A stretch of 64,000 nt of DNA from Brachycybe producta (taxonomy: Eukaryota > Arthropoda > Diplopoda > Playtdesmida > Andrognathidae): assembly GCA_036925085.1 (NCBI GenBank), contig JAUPFP010000099.1, positions 394,540 to 458,539 of the forward strand, read 5' to 3'. The notes under the pieces are model-generated. The model searched no databases and was not told the DNA's origin. It was given only the letters and a program-made list of their open reading frames with translations. The position numbers were made by a program, and so were the translations under genes. Positions within the stretch are counted from its first letter, which is position 1; each line of letters starts with the position of its first letter. Shown one piece after another: positions 44,808-55,867 of this stretch.

Positions 44808-46370
44808 GTTCAAGTTGAAGTTCAAGTTGAAGTTCAAGTTGAAGTTCAAGTTGAAGTTCAAGTTGAAGTTCAAGTTGAAGTTCAAGTTGAAGTTGAAGTT
44901 TAAGTTTAAGTTGAAGTTCAAGTTGAAGTTCAAGTTGAAGTTCAAGTTGAAGTTCAAGTTGAAGTTCAAGTTGAAGTTAAAGTTGAAGTTGAAGTTGAAG
45001 TTGAAGTTGAATTTCAAGTTGAAGTTCAAGTTGAAGTTCAAGTTGAAGTTGAAGTTGAAGTTGAAGTTGAAGTTGAAGTTCAAGTTGAAGTTTAAGTTGA
45101 AGTTCAAGTTGAAGTTCAAGTTGAAGTTCAGGTTGAAGTTCAAGTTGAAGTTCAAGTTGAAGTTCAAGTTGAAGTTAAAGTTGAAGTTGAAGTTGAAGTT
45201 GAAATTGTATTTGAAATTGAAGTTGAAGTTGAATTTGAAGTTAAGTTTGAAATTGAAGTTGAAGTTTAAGTTAAAGTTGAAATTGAAGTATAGGTTCAAA
45301 TGAAATTTGAAGTTGAAATTGAAGTTGAAGTTGAAGTTGAAGTTGAAGTTAAAGTTGAAGTTTAACTTGAACTGGAACTTAAAGTTGAATTTAAATTTGA
45401 AATTGAAGTATAAGTTGAAGTGAAATTTGAAATTGAAATTAAAGTTGAAGTTGATTTTGAAGTTGAAGTCGAAGTCGAAATTGAAGTTGAAGTTGAAGTT
45501 GCAGTTGCATTTGAAGTTAAAATTGAAGTTAAAGTTAAATTTGAAGTTAAAGTTAAATTTGAAGTTGAAATTGAAGTTGAAGTTGAAGTTAAGTTTGAAA
45601 TTGAAGTTGAAGTTGATGTTGAAGTTAAGTTTGAAATTGAAGTTGAAGTTGAAGTTGAAGTTGAATTTGAAGTTAAAGTTGAAGTTGAAGTTGAATTTGA
45701 AATTGAAGTTGAAGTTGAAGTTGAATTTGAAGTTGAAGTTAAATTTGAAATTGAAGTTGAAATTGAAGTTTTTGTTGAAGTTGAAGTTGTAGTTGAAGTT
45801 TAATTTGAAGTTGAAGTTGAATTTGAAGTTGAAGTTGAATTTGAACTTGAAGTTGAAGGTGCAGTTGAGATTAAATTTGAAATTGAAGTTGAAGTTGAAG
45901 TTGAAATTGAAGTTAAAGTTGAAGTTCATTTCGAAATTGAAGTTGAAGTTGAATTTGAAGTTAAAGTTGAAGTTAAAGTTGAAATTAAAGTATAAGTTGA
46001 AGTGAAATTTGAAGTTGAAATTGAAGTTGATAATGGTTTTCAAGTTGAAGAGAAAATTGAGGTTTAAGGTGAAGTTAAAGTTGAAGTTAAAGTTGAAGTT
46101 CAAGTTGAAGTTCAAGTTGAAGTTCAAGTTGAAGTTCAAGTTGAAGTTCAAGTTGAAGTTCAAGTTGAAGTTAAAGTTGAAGTTGAAGTTGAAGTTGAAG
46201 TTGAATTTCAAGTTGAAGTTCAAGTTGAAGTTCAAGTTGAAGTTGAAGTTGAAGTTGAAGTTGAAGTTGAAGTTCAAGTTGAAGTTTAAGTTGAAGTTCA
46301 AGTTGAAGTTCAAGTTGAAGTTCAGGTTGAAGTTCAAGTTGAAGTTCAAGTTGAAGTTCAAGTTGAAGTT
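44808..46370 (+). repeat. GTTCAA-rich island with two related copies
   Basis: GTTCAA/GTTGAA 12-mers at about 44,808-45,175 and 46,099-46,365. Both include GAATTTCAAGTTGAAG and a unique GTTCAGGTTGAAG variant (near 45,127 and 46,321), so one is a copy of the other. The ordinary B block with anchors and GATAATGGTTTTC (46,029) lies between them. Confidence 0.8.
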
Positions 46371-46559
46371 AAAGTTGAAGTTGAAGTTGAAGTTGAAATT
46401 GTATTTGAAATTGAAGTTGAAGTTGAATTTGAAGTTAAGTTTGAAATTGAAGTTGAAGTTAAAGTTGAAATTAAAGTATAAGTTGAAGTGAAATTTGAAG
46501 TTGAAATTGAAGTTGATAATGGTTTTCAAGTTGAAGAGAAAATTGAGGTTTAAGGTGAA

Positions 46560-46817
46560 GTTAAAGTTGAAGTTAAAGTTGAAGTTAAAGTTGAAGTTAA
46601 AGTTGAAGTTAAAGTTGAAGTTAAAGTTGAAGTTAAAATTGAAGATAAAGTTGAAGTTAAAGTTGAAGTTAAAGTTGAAGTTAAAGTTGAAGTTAAAGTT
46701 GAAGTTAAAGTTGAAGTTAAAGTTGAAGTTAAAGTTGAAGTTAAAGTTGAAGTTAAAGTTGAAGTTAAAGTTGAAGTTAATGTTGAAGTTAAAGTTGAAG
46801 TTAAAGTTGAAGTTAAA
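46560..46817 (+). repeat. GTTAAA/GTTGAA 12-mer array, 258 bp
   Basis: Standard flanks (GAGGTTTAAGGTGAA before, GTTGAATTTGAAGTTGAATT after). It contains one ATTGAAGATAAA variant near 46,637 and the usual GTTAAT near 46,778. Confidence 0.92.
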
Positions 46818-46901
46818 GTTGAATTTGAAGTTGAATTTAAAGTTAAAATTGAAGTTGAAGTTTAAATTGAACTTGAAATTGGAGTTGGAGTTGAAGTTAA
46901 A

Positions 46902-47956
46902 CTGAACTTGAAGTTGAAGTCGAAGTCGAAGTCGAAATTGAAGTTGAAGTTGAAGTTGCAGTTGCATTTGAAGTTAAAGTTGAAGTTAAAGTTAAATTTG
47001 AAGTTAAATTTAAATTTGAAGTTGAAATTGAAGTTGAAGTTGATGTTGAAGTTAAGTTTGAAATTGAAGTTGAAGTTGATGTTGAAGTTAAGTTTGAAAT
47101 TGAAGTTGAAGTTGAAATTGAAATTGAAATAGAATTTATTGTTGAAGTTGAAGTGAAATTTGAAGTTGAAGTGAAATTTGAAGTTGAAGTTGAAGTTGAA
47201 ATTGAATTTAAAGTTGAAATTAAAGTTGAAATTGAAGTTGAAATTGAAGTTTAGGTTTAAGTTAAAGTCAAATTTTAAGTTGAAGTTGAATTTAAAGTTG
47301 AAGTTGAAGTTGAAGTTGAAGTTAAAGTTGAAGTTGAAGTTGAAGTTAAAGTTGAAGTTGAAATCGAAGTTGAAGTTAAAGTTGAAATTGAAGTTGAATT
47401 TGAAGTTGAAGTTGAAGTTGAAGTTGCATTTCAAGTTGAAGTTAAATTTGAAATTGAAGTTGAAATTGAAGTTTTTGTTGAAGTTGAAGTTGTAGTTGAA
47501 GTTTAATTTGAAGTTGAAGTTGAATTTGAAGTTGAAGTTGAATTTGAACTTGAAGTTGAAGGTGCAGTTGAGATTAAATTTGAAATTGAAGTTGAAGTTG
47601 AAGTTGAAATTAAAGTATAAGTTGAAGTGAAATTTGAAGTTGAAATTGAAGTTGATAATGATTTTCAAGTTGAAGATAAAATTGAGGTTTAAGGTGAAGT
47701 TAAAGTTGAAGTTAAAGTTGAAGTTAAAGTTGAAGTTAAAGTTGAAGTTAAAGTTGAAGTTAAAGTTGAAGTTAAAATTGAAGTTAAAGTTGAAGTTAAA
47801 GTTGAAGTTAAAGTTGAAGTTAAAGTTGAAGTTAATGTTGAAGTTAAAGTTGAAGTTAAAGTTGAAGTTAATGTTGAATTTGAAGTTGAATTTAAAGTTA
47901 AAATTGAAGTTGAAGTTTAAATTGAACTTGAAATTGGAGTTGGAGTTCAGGTTAAA
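46902..47956 (+). repeat. Family B HOR segment B6 (1.06 kb)
   Basis: Anchor K, TTTATTGTTG (47,145), GTTTAGGTTTAAG near 47,251 (with GTCAAATTTTAAG for the usual GTCGAATTTTAAG), GAAGTTTTTGTTG near 47,470, GGTGCAGTTGAG near 47,561, GATAATGATTTTC near 47,654, then a short 12-mer array. It is a compact version of B2 with the GTTCATTTCG block missing. Confidence 0.86.
47699..47874 (+). repeat. GTTAAA/GTTGAA 12-mer array, ~176 bp
   Basis: Shortest array with the full GAGGTTTAAGGTGAA flank. It contains one ATTGAA, and GTTAAT at 47,831 and at the 3' boundary. Confidence 0.9.
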
Positions 47957-49623
47957 CTGAACTTGAAGTTGAAGTCGAAGTCGAAGTCGAAATTGAAGTT
48001 GAAGTTGAAGTTGCAGTTGCATTTGAAGTTAAAGTTGAAGTTAAAGTTAAATTTGAAGTTAAAATTAAATTTGAAGTTGAAATTGAAGTTGAAGTTGATG
48101 TTGAAGTTAAGTTTGAAATTGAAGTTGAAGTTGATGTTGAAGTTAAGTTTGAAATTGAAGTTGAAGTTGAAGTTGAAGTTGAAGTTGAATTTGAAGTTAA
48201 AGTTGAAGTTGAAGTTGAATTTGAAATTGAAGTTGAGGTTGAAGTTGAATTTGAAGTTGAAGTTAAATTTGAAATTGAAGTTGAAATTGAAGTTGAGGTT
48301 GAAGTTTAATTTGAAGTTGAAGTTGAATTTGAAGTTGAAGTTGAATTTGAACTTGAAGTTGAAGGTGCAGTTGAGATTAAATTTGAAATTGAAGTTGAAG
48401 TTGAAGTTGAAATTGAAGTTAAAGTTGAAGTTCATTTCGAAATTGAAGTTGAAGTTGAAGTTTAGGTTTAAGTTAAAGTCGAATTTTAAGTTGAAGTTGA
48501 ATTTAAAGTTGAAGTTGAAGTTGAAGTTGAAGTTAAAGTTGAAGTTGAAGTTAAAGTTGAAGTTAAAGTTGAAGTTGAAATTGAAGTTGAAGTTAAAGTT
48601 GAAATTGAAGTTGAATTTGAAGTTGAATTCGAAGTTGAAGTTGAAGTTAAAGTTGAAATTAAAGTTGAAGTTGAAATTGAAGTTGATGTTAAAGTAGAAT
48701 ATGAAGTTGAAGTTGAAATTGAAGTTGATGTTAAAGTTGAATTTGAAATTAAAGTTGAAGTTGAAGTTGAAGTTGAATTTGAAGTTAAAGTTGAAGTTGA
48801 AGTTGAATTTGAAATTGAAGTTGAAGTTGAAGTTGAATTTGAAGTTGAAGTTAAATTTGAAATTGAAGTTGAAATTGAACTTTTTGTTGAAGTTGAAGTT
48901 GAAGTTGAAGTTTAATTTGAAGTTGAAGTTGAATTTGAAGTTGAAGTTGAATTTGAACTTGAAGTTGAAGGTGCAGTTGAGATTAAATTTGAAATTGAAG
49001 TTGAAGTTGAAGTTGAAATTGAAGTTAAAGTTGAAGTTCATTTCGAAATTGAAGTTGAAGTTGAATTTGAAGTTAAAGTTGAAGTTAAAGTTGAAATTAA
49101 AGTATAAGTTGAAGTGAAATTTGAAGTTGAAATTGAAGTTGATAATGATTTTCAAGTTGAAGATAAAATTGAGGTTTAAGGTGAAGTTAAAGTTGAAGTT
49201 AAAGTTGAAGTTAAAGTTGAAGTTAAAGTTGAAGTTAAAGTTGAAGTTAAAGTTGAAGTTAAAGTTGAAGTTAAAGTTGAAGTTAAAGTTGAAGTTAAAG
49301 TTGAAGTTAAAGTTGAAGTTAAAGTTGAAGTTAAAGTTGAAGTTAAAATTGAAGTTAAAGTTGAAGTTAAAGTTGAAGTTAAAGTTGAAGTTAAAGTTGA
49401 AGTTAAAGTTGAAGTTAAAGTTGAAGTTAAAGTTGAAGTTAAAGTTGAAGTTAAAGTTGAAGTTAAAGTTGAAGTTAAAGTTGAAGTTAAAGTTGAAGTT
49501 AATGTTGAAGTTAAAGTTGAAGTTAAAGTTGAAGTTAATGTTGAATTTGAAGTTGAATTTAAAGTTAAAATTGAAGTTGAAGTTTAAATTGAACTTGAAA
49601 TTGGAGTTGGAGTTCAGGTTAAA
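47957..49623 (+). repeat. Family B HOR segment B7 (1.67 kb)
   Basis: Anchor K preceded by GTTCAGGTTAAA instead of the usual GTTGAAGTTAAA. It lacks TTTATTGTTG, carries GTTGAGGTTGAAG twice, two rounds of GGTGCAGTTGAG (about 48,363 and 48,970) and GATAATGATTTTC near 49,141, and ends with the 355-bp 12-mer array. It is tandemly repeated by the next segment (offset 1,667-1,685). Confidence 0.87.
49186..49540 (+). repeat. GTTAAA/GTTGAA 12-mer array, ~355 bp
   Basis: Standard flanks. One ATTGAA near 49,349 and GTTAAT variants near 49,498 and 49,534. The next segment has an array of nearly the same length with the same variants in the same relative places. Confidence 0.93.
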
Positions 49624-51308
49624 CTGAACTTGAAGTTGAAGTCGAAGTCGAAGTCGAAATTGAAGTTGAAGTTGAAGTTGCAGTTGCATTTGAAGTTAAA
49701 GTTGAAGTTAAAGTTAAATTTGAAGTTAAAATTAAATTTGAAGTTGAAATTGAAGTTGAAGTTGATGTTGAAGTTAAGTTTGAAATTGAAGTTGAAGTTG
49801 ATGTTGAAGTTAAGTTTGAAATTGAAGTTGAAGTTGAAGTTGAAGTTGAAGTTGAATTTGAAGTTAAAGTTGAAGTTGAAGTTGAATTTGAAATTGAAGT
49901 TGAGGTTGAAGTTGAATTTGAAGTTGAAGTTAAATTTGAAATTGAAGTTGAAATTGAAGTTTTTGTTGAAGTTGAAGTTGTAGTTGAAGTTTAATTTGAA
50001 GTTGAAGTTGAATTTGAAGTTGAAGTTGAATTTGAAGTTGAAGTTGAATTTGAACTTGAAGTTGAAGGTGCAGTTGAGATTAAATTTGAAATTGAAGTTG
50101 AAGTTGAAGTTGAAATTGAAGTTAAAGTTGAAGTTCATTTCGAAATTGAAGTTGAAGTTGAAGTTTAGGTTTAAGTTAAAGTCGAATTTTAAGTTGAAGT
50201 TGAATTTAAAGTTGAAGTTGAAGTTGAAGTTGAAGTTAAAGTTGAAGTTGAAGTTGAAGTTAAAGTTGAAGTTGAAATTGAAGTTGAATTTGAAGTTGAA
50301 TTCGAAGTTGAAGTTGAAGTTAAAGTTGAAATTAAAGTTGAAGTTGAAATTGAAGTTGATGTTAAAGTAGAATATGAAGTTGAAGTTGAAATTGAAGTTG
50401 ATGTTAAAGTTGAATTTGAAATTAAAGTTGAAGTTGAAGTTGAAGTTGAATTTGAAGTTAAAGTTGAAGTTGAAGTTGAATTTGAAATTGAAGTTGAAGT
50501 TGAAGTTGAATTTGAAGTTGAAGTTAAATTTGAAATTGAAGTTGAAATTGAACTTTTTGTTGAAGTTGAAGTTGTAGTTGAAGTTTAATTTGAAGTTGAA
50601 GTTGAATTTGAAGTTGAAGTTGAATTTGAACTTGAAGTTGAAGGTGCAGTTGAGATTAAATTTGAAATTGAAGTTGAAGTTGAAGTTGAAATTGAAGTTA
50701 AAGTTGAAGTTCATTTCGAAATTGAAGTTGAAGTTGAATTTGAAGTTAAAGTTGAAGTTAAAGTTGAAATTAAAGTATAAGTTGAAGTGAAATTTGAAGT
50801 TGAAATTGAAGTTGATAATGATTTTAAAGTTGAAGATAAAATTGAGGTTTAAGGTGAAGTTAAAGTTGAAGTTAAAGTTGAAGTTAAAGTTGAAGTTAAA
50901 GTTGAAGTTAAAGTTGAAGTTAAAGTTGAAGTTAAAGTTGAAGTTAAAGTTGAAGTTAAAGTTGAAGTTAAAGTTGAAGTTAAAGTTGAAGTTAAAGTTG
51001 AAGTTAAAGTTGAAGTTAAAGTTGAAGTTAAAGTTGAAGTTAAAGTTGAAGTTAAAATTGAAGTTAAAGTTGAAGTTAAAGTTGAAGTTAAAGTTGAAGT
51101 TAAAGTTGAAGTTAAAGTTGAAGTTAAAGTTGAAGTTAAAGTTGAAGTTAAAGTTGAAGTTAAAGTTGAAGTTAAAGTTGAAGTTAATGTTGAAGTTAAA
51201 GTTGAAGTTAAAGTTGAAGTTAATGTTGAATTTGAAGTTGAATTTAAAGTTAAAATTGAAGTTGAAGTTTAAATTGAACTTGAAATTGGAGTTGGAGTTG
51301 AAGTTAAA
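49624..51308 (+). repeat. Family B HOR segment B8 (1.69 kb)
   Basis: Tandem duplicate of B7. It shares the GTTCAGGTTAAA signature before anchor K, the GTTGAGGTTGAAG variant near 49,907 and GAACTTTTTGTTG (near 50,551; B7 at about 48,879), where other copies have GAAGTTTTTGTTG. It differs by single bases, for example GATTTTAAAG for GATTTTCAAG near 50,820, and by indels of whole hexamers. Confidence 0.87.
50859..51225 (+). repeat. GTTAAA/GTTGAA 12-mer array, ~367 bp
   Basis: 12 bp (one 12-mer) longer than its duplicate at 49,186, with the same ATTGAA (about 51,057) and GTTAAT (about 51,184) interruptions. Confidence 0.93.
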
Positions 51309-52385
51309 CTGAACTTGAAGTTGAAGTCGAAGTCGAAGTCGAAATTGAAGTTGAAGTTGAAGTTGCAGTTGCATTTGAAGTTAAAGTTGAAGTTAAAGTT
51401 AAATTTGAAGTTAAAGTTAAATTTGAAGTTGAAATTGAAGTTGAAGTTGATGTTGAAGTTAAAATTGAAGTTGAAGTTGTAGTTGAAGTTGAATTTCAAG
51501 TTGAAGTTGAAGTTCAATTTGAAGTTAAAGTTGAAGTTGAAGTTGAAGTTGAAATTGTATTTGAAATTGAAGTTGAAGTTGAATTTGAAGTTAAGTTTGA
51601 AATTGAAGTTGAAGTTTAAGTTAAAGTTGAAATTGAAGTATAGGTTCAAATGAAATTTGAAGTTGAAATTGAAGTTGAAGTTGAAGTTGAAGTTAAAGTT
51701 GAAGTTGAACTTGAACTGGAACTTAAAGTTGAATTTAAATTTGAAATTGAAGTATAAGTTGAAGTGAAATTTGAAATTGAAATTAAAGTTGAAGTTGATT
51801 TTGAAGTTGAAGTTGAAATTGAGGTTGTAGTTGAAGTTGAAGTTGAAGTTAAGGTCGAATTTGAAGTTGAATTGGAAGTTAAAATTAAAGTTGAAGTTGA
51901 AGTTGAATTTGAAATTGGATGTAGTTGAAGTTAAAACTGAACTTGAAGTTGAAGATGAAGTTGAAGTTAAGTTTGAAATTGAAGTTAAAGTTTAAGTTAA
52001 AGTCGAATTTTAAGTTGAAGTTGAATTTAAAGTTAAAGTTGAAGTTAAAGTTGAAGTTAAAGTTGAAGTTAAAGTTGAAGTTAAAGTTGAAGTTAAAGTT
52101 GAAGTTAAAGTTGAAGTTAAAGTTGAAGTTAAAGTTGAAGTTAAAGTTGAAGTTAAAGTTGAAGTTAAAGTTGAAGTTAAAGTTGAAGTTAAAGTTGAAG
52201 TTAAAGTTGAAGTTAAAGTTGAAGTTAAAGTTGAAGTTAATGTTGAAGTTAAAGTTGAAGTTAAAGTTGAAGTTAAAGTTGAAGTTAAAGTTGAAGTTAA
52301 AGTTGAATTTGAAGTTCAATTTAAAGTTAAAATTGAAGTTGAAGTTTAAATTGAACTTGAAATTGGAGTTGGAGTTGAAGTTAAA
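51309..52385 (+). repeat. Family B HOR segment B9 (1.08 kb)
   Basis: Anchor K, then GAATTTCAAG, GTATAGGTTCAAATG near 51,640, the palindrome-like GAACTTGAACTGGAACTTAAAG near 51,708, GGATGTAGTTG near 51,918 and GTCGAATTTTAAG, then a 12-mer array with a different 5' flank from B2-B8. It matches the ends of B10 and B11. Confidence 0.84.
52032..52301 (+). repeat. GTTAAA/GTTGAA 12-mer array, 270 bp, second flank type
   Basis: The 5' flank is GTCGAATTTTAAG then GAATTTAAA, not GAGGTTTAAGGTGAA. The 3' flank has GAAGTTCAATTTAAAG where the other type has GAAGTTGAATTTAAAG. The arrays at 55,634 and 59,227 share this flank type. Confidence 0.92.
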
Positions 52386-53437
52386 CTGAACTTGAAGTTG
52401 AAGTCGAAGTCGAAGTCGAAATTGAAGTTGAAGTTGAAGTTGCAGTTGCATTTGAAGTTAAAGTTGAAGTTAAAGTTAAATTTGAAGTTAAAGTTAAATT
52501 TGAAGTTGAAATTGAAGTTGAAGTTGATGTTGAAGTTAAGTTTGAAATTGAAGTTGAAGTTGATGTTGAAGTTAAGTTTGAAATTGAAGTTGAAGTTGAA
52601 ATTGAAATTGAAATAGAATTTATTGTTGAAGTTGAAGTGAAATTTGAAGTTGAAGTGAAATTTGAAGTTGAAGTTGAAGTTGAAATTGAAGTTAAAGTTG
52701 AAATTAAAGTTGAAATTGAAGTTGAAATTGAAGTTTAGGTTTAAGTTAAAGTCGAATTTTAAGTTAAAGTTGAATTTAAAGTTGAAGTTGAAGTTGAAGT
52801 TGAAGTTAAAGTTGAAGTTGAAGTTGAAGTTAAAGTTGAAGTTGAAATTGAAGTTGAAGTTAAAGTTGAAATTGAAGTTGAATTTGAAGTTGAATTCGAA
52901 GTTGAAGTTGAAGTTAAAGTTGAAATTAAAGTTGAAGTTGAAATTGAAGTTGATGTTAAAGTAGAATATGAAGTTGAAGTTGAAATTGAAGTTGATGTTA
53001 AAGTTGAATTTGAAATTAAAGTTGAAGTTGAAGTTGAAGTTGAATTTGAAGTTGAAGGTGAATTTGAAGTTGAAAATGAAGTTGAAATTGAAGTTGAAGT
53101 TGAAGTTGAAATTGAAGTTGAGATGGAGTTAATGTTGAAGTTAAAATTGAAGTTAAAGTTAAAGTTGAAGTTGTAGTTGAAGTTGAAATTGAATTTAAAT
53201 TTGGAGTTGAAGTTGAAGTTGAGTTGAAGTTGAAGTTGAAGTTAAAGTTGAAGTTGAAGTTGAAGTTGAATTTGAAGTTGAAGTTGAAGTTGAAGTTGAA
53301 GTTGCAGTTGAAGTTGAAATTGAATTTAAATTTAGAGTTGAAGTTGAAATTGAATTTAAATTTGGAGTTGAAGTTGAAGTTGAGTTGAAGTTGAAGTTAA
53401 AGTTGAAGTTGAAGTTGAAGTTGAATTTGAAGTTGAA

Positions 53438-53611
53438 GTTCAAGTTGAAGTTCAAGTTGAAGTTCAAGTTGAAGTTCAAGTTGAAGTTTAAGTTGAAGTT
53501 CAAGTTGAAGTTCAAGTTGAAGTTCAAGTTGAAGTTCAAGTTGAAGTTCAAGTTGAAGTTCAAGTTGAAGTTCAAGTTGAAGTTCAAGTTGAAGTTCAAG
53601 TTGAAGTTCAA
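53438..53611 (+). repeat. GTTCAA/GTTGAA 12-mer array, 174 bp
   Basis: Same HOR position as 40,643, 57,010 and 60,711. The 5' flank is GAATTTGAAGTTGAA and the 3' flank GTTGAAATTGAAG. Confidence 0.9.
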
Positions 53612-54042
53612 GTTGAAATTGAAGTTGAAGTTAAAATTGAATTTGAAATTGAAGTTGAAGTTGAAGTTAAGTTTGAAATTGAAGTTGAAGTAAAATTGAA
53701 TTTGAAATTGAAGTTGAAGTTGAAGTTAAGTTTGAAATTGAAGTTTAAGTTTAAGTTGAAGTTGAAGTTGAATTTGAAATTGAAGTTGAAGTTAAAGTTG
53801 AAATTGAAGTTGAAGATGAAATTGAATTTGAAATTGAAATTGAAGTTGAAATTGAAGTTGAAGTTAAAGTTGAATTTGAAATTGAAGTTGAAGTTGAAGT
53901 TGAAGTTAAGTTTGAAATTGAAGTTGAAGTTGAAATTGAAGTTGAAGTTGAAATTGAAGTTGAAGTTGAAGTTGAAATTGAAGTTGAAGTTGAAATTGAA
54001 GTTGAAGTTGAAGTTAAAGTTGAAATTGAAGTTGAAGTTGAA

Positions 54043-54204
54043 ATTGAATTTGAAATTGAAGTTGAAGTTGAAATTGAAGTTGAAGTTAAAGTTGAAATTG
54101 AAGTTGAAGTTGAAATTGAATTTGAAATTGAAGTTGAAGTTGAAATTGAAGTTGAAGTTAAAGTTGAAATTGAAGTTGAAGTTGAAATTGAATTTGAAAT
54201 TTAA
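54043..54204 (+). repeat. 72-bp unit, just over two copies
   Basis: Starts at 54,043, 54,115 and 54,187. The first two units have the same order of twelve hexamers; the third breaks off at ATTTAAG, as at 41,536. Confidence 0.85.
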
Positions 54205-55633
54205 GTTGAAGTTGAAATTGAAGTTGGTGTAGAAGTTGAAGTTGAAGTTGAAATTGAATTTGAAATTGAAATTGAAGTTGAAGTTGAAGTTAAAGTTGAA
54301 ATTGAAGTTGAAGTTAAAATTGAATTTGAAATTGAAGTTGAAGTTGAAGTTAAGTTTGAAATTAAAGTTTAAGTTTAAGTTATAGTTGAAATTGAAGTTG
54401 AAGTTGAAATTGAATTTGAAATGGAAATTGAAGTTGAAATTAAAGTTGAAATTGAAGTTGAAATTGAAGTTGAAATTGAAGTTGAAGTTAAAGTTAAAGT
54501 TGAAGTTGAAGTTGAATTTGAAGTTGAAGTTGAAGTTGAATTTGAAGTTGAAGTTGAAGTTGAAGTTGAAGTTGAAGTTGAAGTTGAAGTTGAAGTTGAA
54601 GTTGAATTTGAAGTTGAAGTTGAAGGTGAATTTGAAGTTGAAAATGAAGTTGAAATTGAAGTTGAAGTTGAAGTTGAAATTGAAGTTGAAGTTGAAATTG
54701 AAGTTGAAGTTGAAATTGAAGTTGAAGTTAAAGTTGAAATTGAAGTTGAAGTTGAAATTGAATTAGAAATTGAAGTTGAAGTTGAAATTGAAGTTGAAGT
54801 TAAAGTTGAAATTGAAGTTGAAGTTGAAATTGAATTTGAATTGAAGTTGAAGTTGAAGTTGAAGTTGAAATTGAAGTTGAAGTTGATGTTAAAGTTAAGT
54901 TTGAAATTGAAGTTGAAGTTAATGTTGGAATTGAAGTATAAGTTGAAGTGAAAATTGAAGTTGAAATTGAAGTTGAAGTTGAAAATTAAATTGGAGTTTT
55001 TTTAAGTTAAAATTGAACTTGAATTTGAAGTAGAAGTTGAAATTGAAGTTGAAGTTGAAGTTGAAGTTGAAGTTAAAATTGAAGTTGAAGTTGTAGTTGA
55101 AGTTGAATTTCAAGTTGAAGTTGAAGTTCAATTTGAAGTTAAAGTTGAAGTTGAAGTTGAAGTTGAAATTGTATTTGAAATTGAAGTTGAAGTTGAATTT
55201 GAAGTTAAGTTTGAAATTGAAGTTGAAGTTTAAGTTAAAGTTGAAATTGAAGTATAGGTTCAAATGAAATTTGAAGTTGAAATTGAAGTTGAAGTTAAAG
55301 TTGAAGTTGAACTTGAACTGGAACTTAAAGTTGAATTTAAATTTGAAATTGAAGTATAAGTTGAAGTGAAATTTGAAATTGAAATTAAAGTTGAAGTTGA
55401 TTTTGAAGTTGAAGTTGAAATTCAGGTTGTAGTTGAAGTTGAAGTTGAAGTTAAGGTCGAATTTGAAGTTGAATTTGAAGTTAAAATTAAAGTTGAAGTT
55501 GAAGTTGAATTTGAAATTGGATGTAGTTGAAGTTAAAACTGAACTTGAAGTTGAAGATGAAGTTGAAGTTAAGTTTGAAATTGAAGTTAAAGTTTAAGTT
55601 AAAGTCGAATTTTAAGTTGAAGTTGAATTTAAA

Positions 55634-55867
55634 GTTAAAGTTGAAGTTAAAGTTGAAGTTAAAGTTGAAGTTAAAGTTGAAGTTAAAGTTGAAGTTAAAG
55701 TTGAAGTTAAAGTTGAAGTTAAAGTTCAAGTTAAAGTTGAAGTTAAAGTTGAAGTTAAAGTTGAAGTTAAAGTTGAAGTTAAAGTTCAAGTTAAAGTTGA
55801 AGTTAAAGTTGAAGTTAATGTTGAAGTTAAAGTTGAAGTTAAAGTTGAAGTTAAAGTTGAAGTTAAA
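55634..55867 (+). repeat. GTTAAA/GTTGAA 12-mer array, 234 bp, second flank type
   Basis: Two internal hexamers are GTTCAA instead of GTTGAA (about 55,726 and 55,786), 60 bp apart. This pattern is not seen in the sister arrays at 52,032 and 59,227. Confidence 0.92.

Larger units (their letters stand above)
39160..46901 (+). repeat. Family B HOR segment B5 (7.7 kb composite)
   Basis: Starts at anchor K with TTTATTGTTG at 39,393. It then holds a 354-bp tandem duplication (39,681/40,035), GAGATGGAGTTAATG at 40,301, a GTTCAA/GTTGAA array (40,643), 72-bp units (41,392) and ATTGAA 12-mers (41,775). A ~985-bp near-duplication follows, with GTATAGGTTCAAATG near 42,298 and 43,283. GTTCAA-rich islands occupy 44,470-46,370, and a 486-bp duplication (46,029/46,515) and a 12-mer array end the segment. 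It is the longest stretch between K anchors. Confidence 0.8.
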
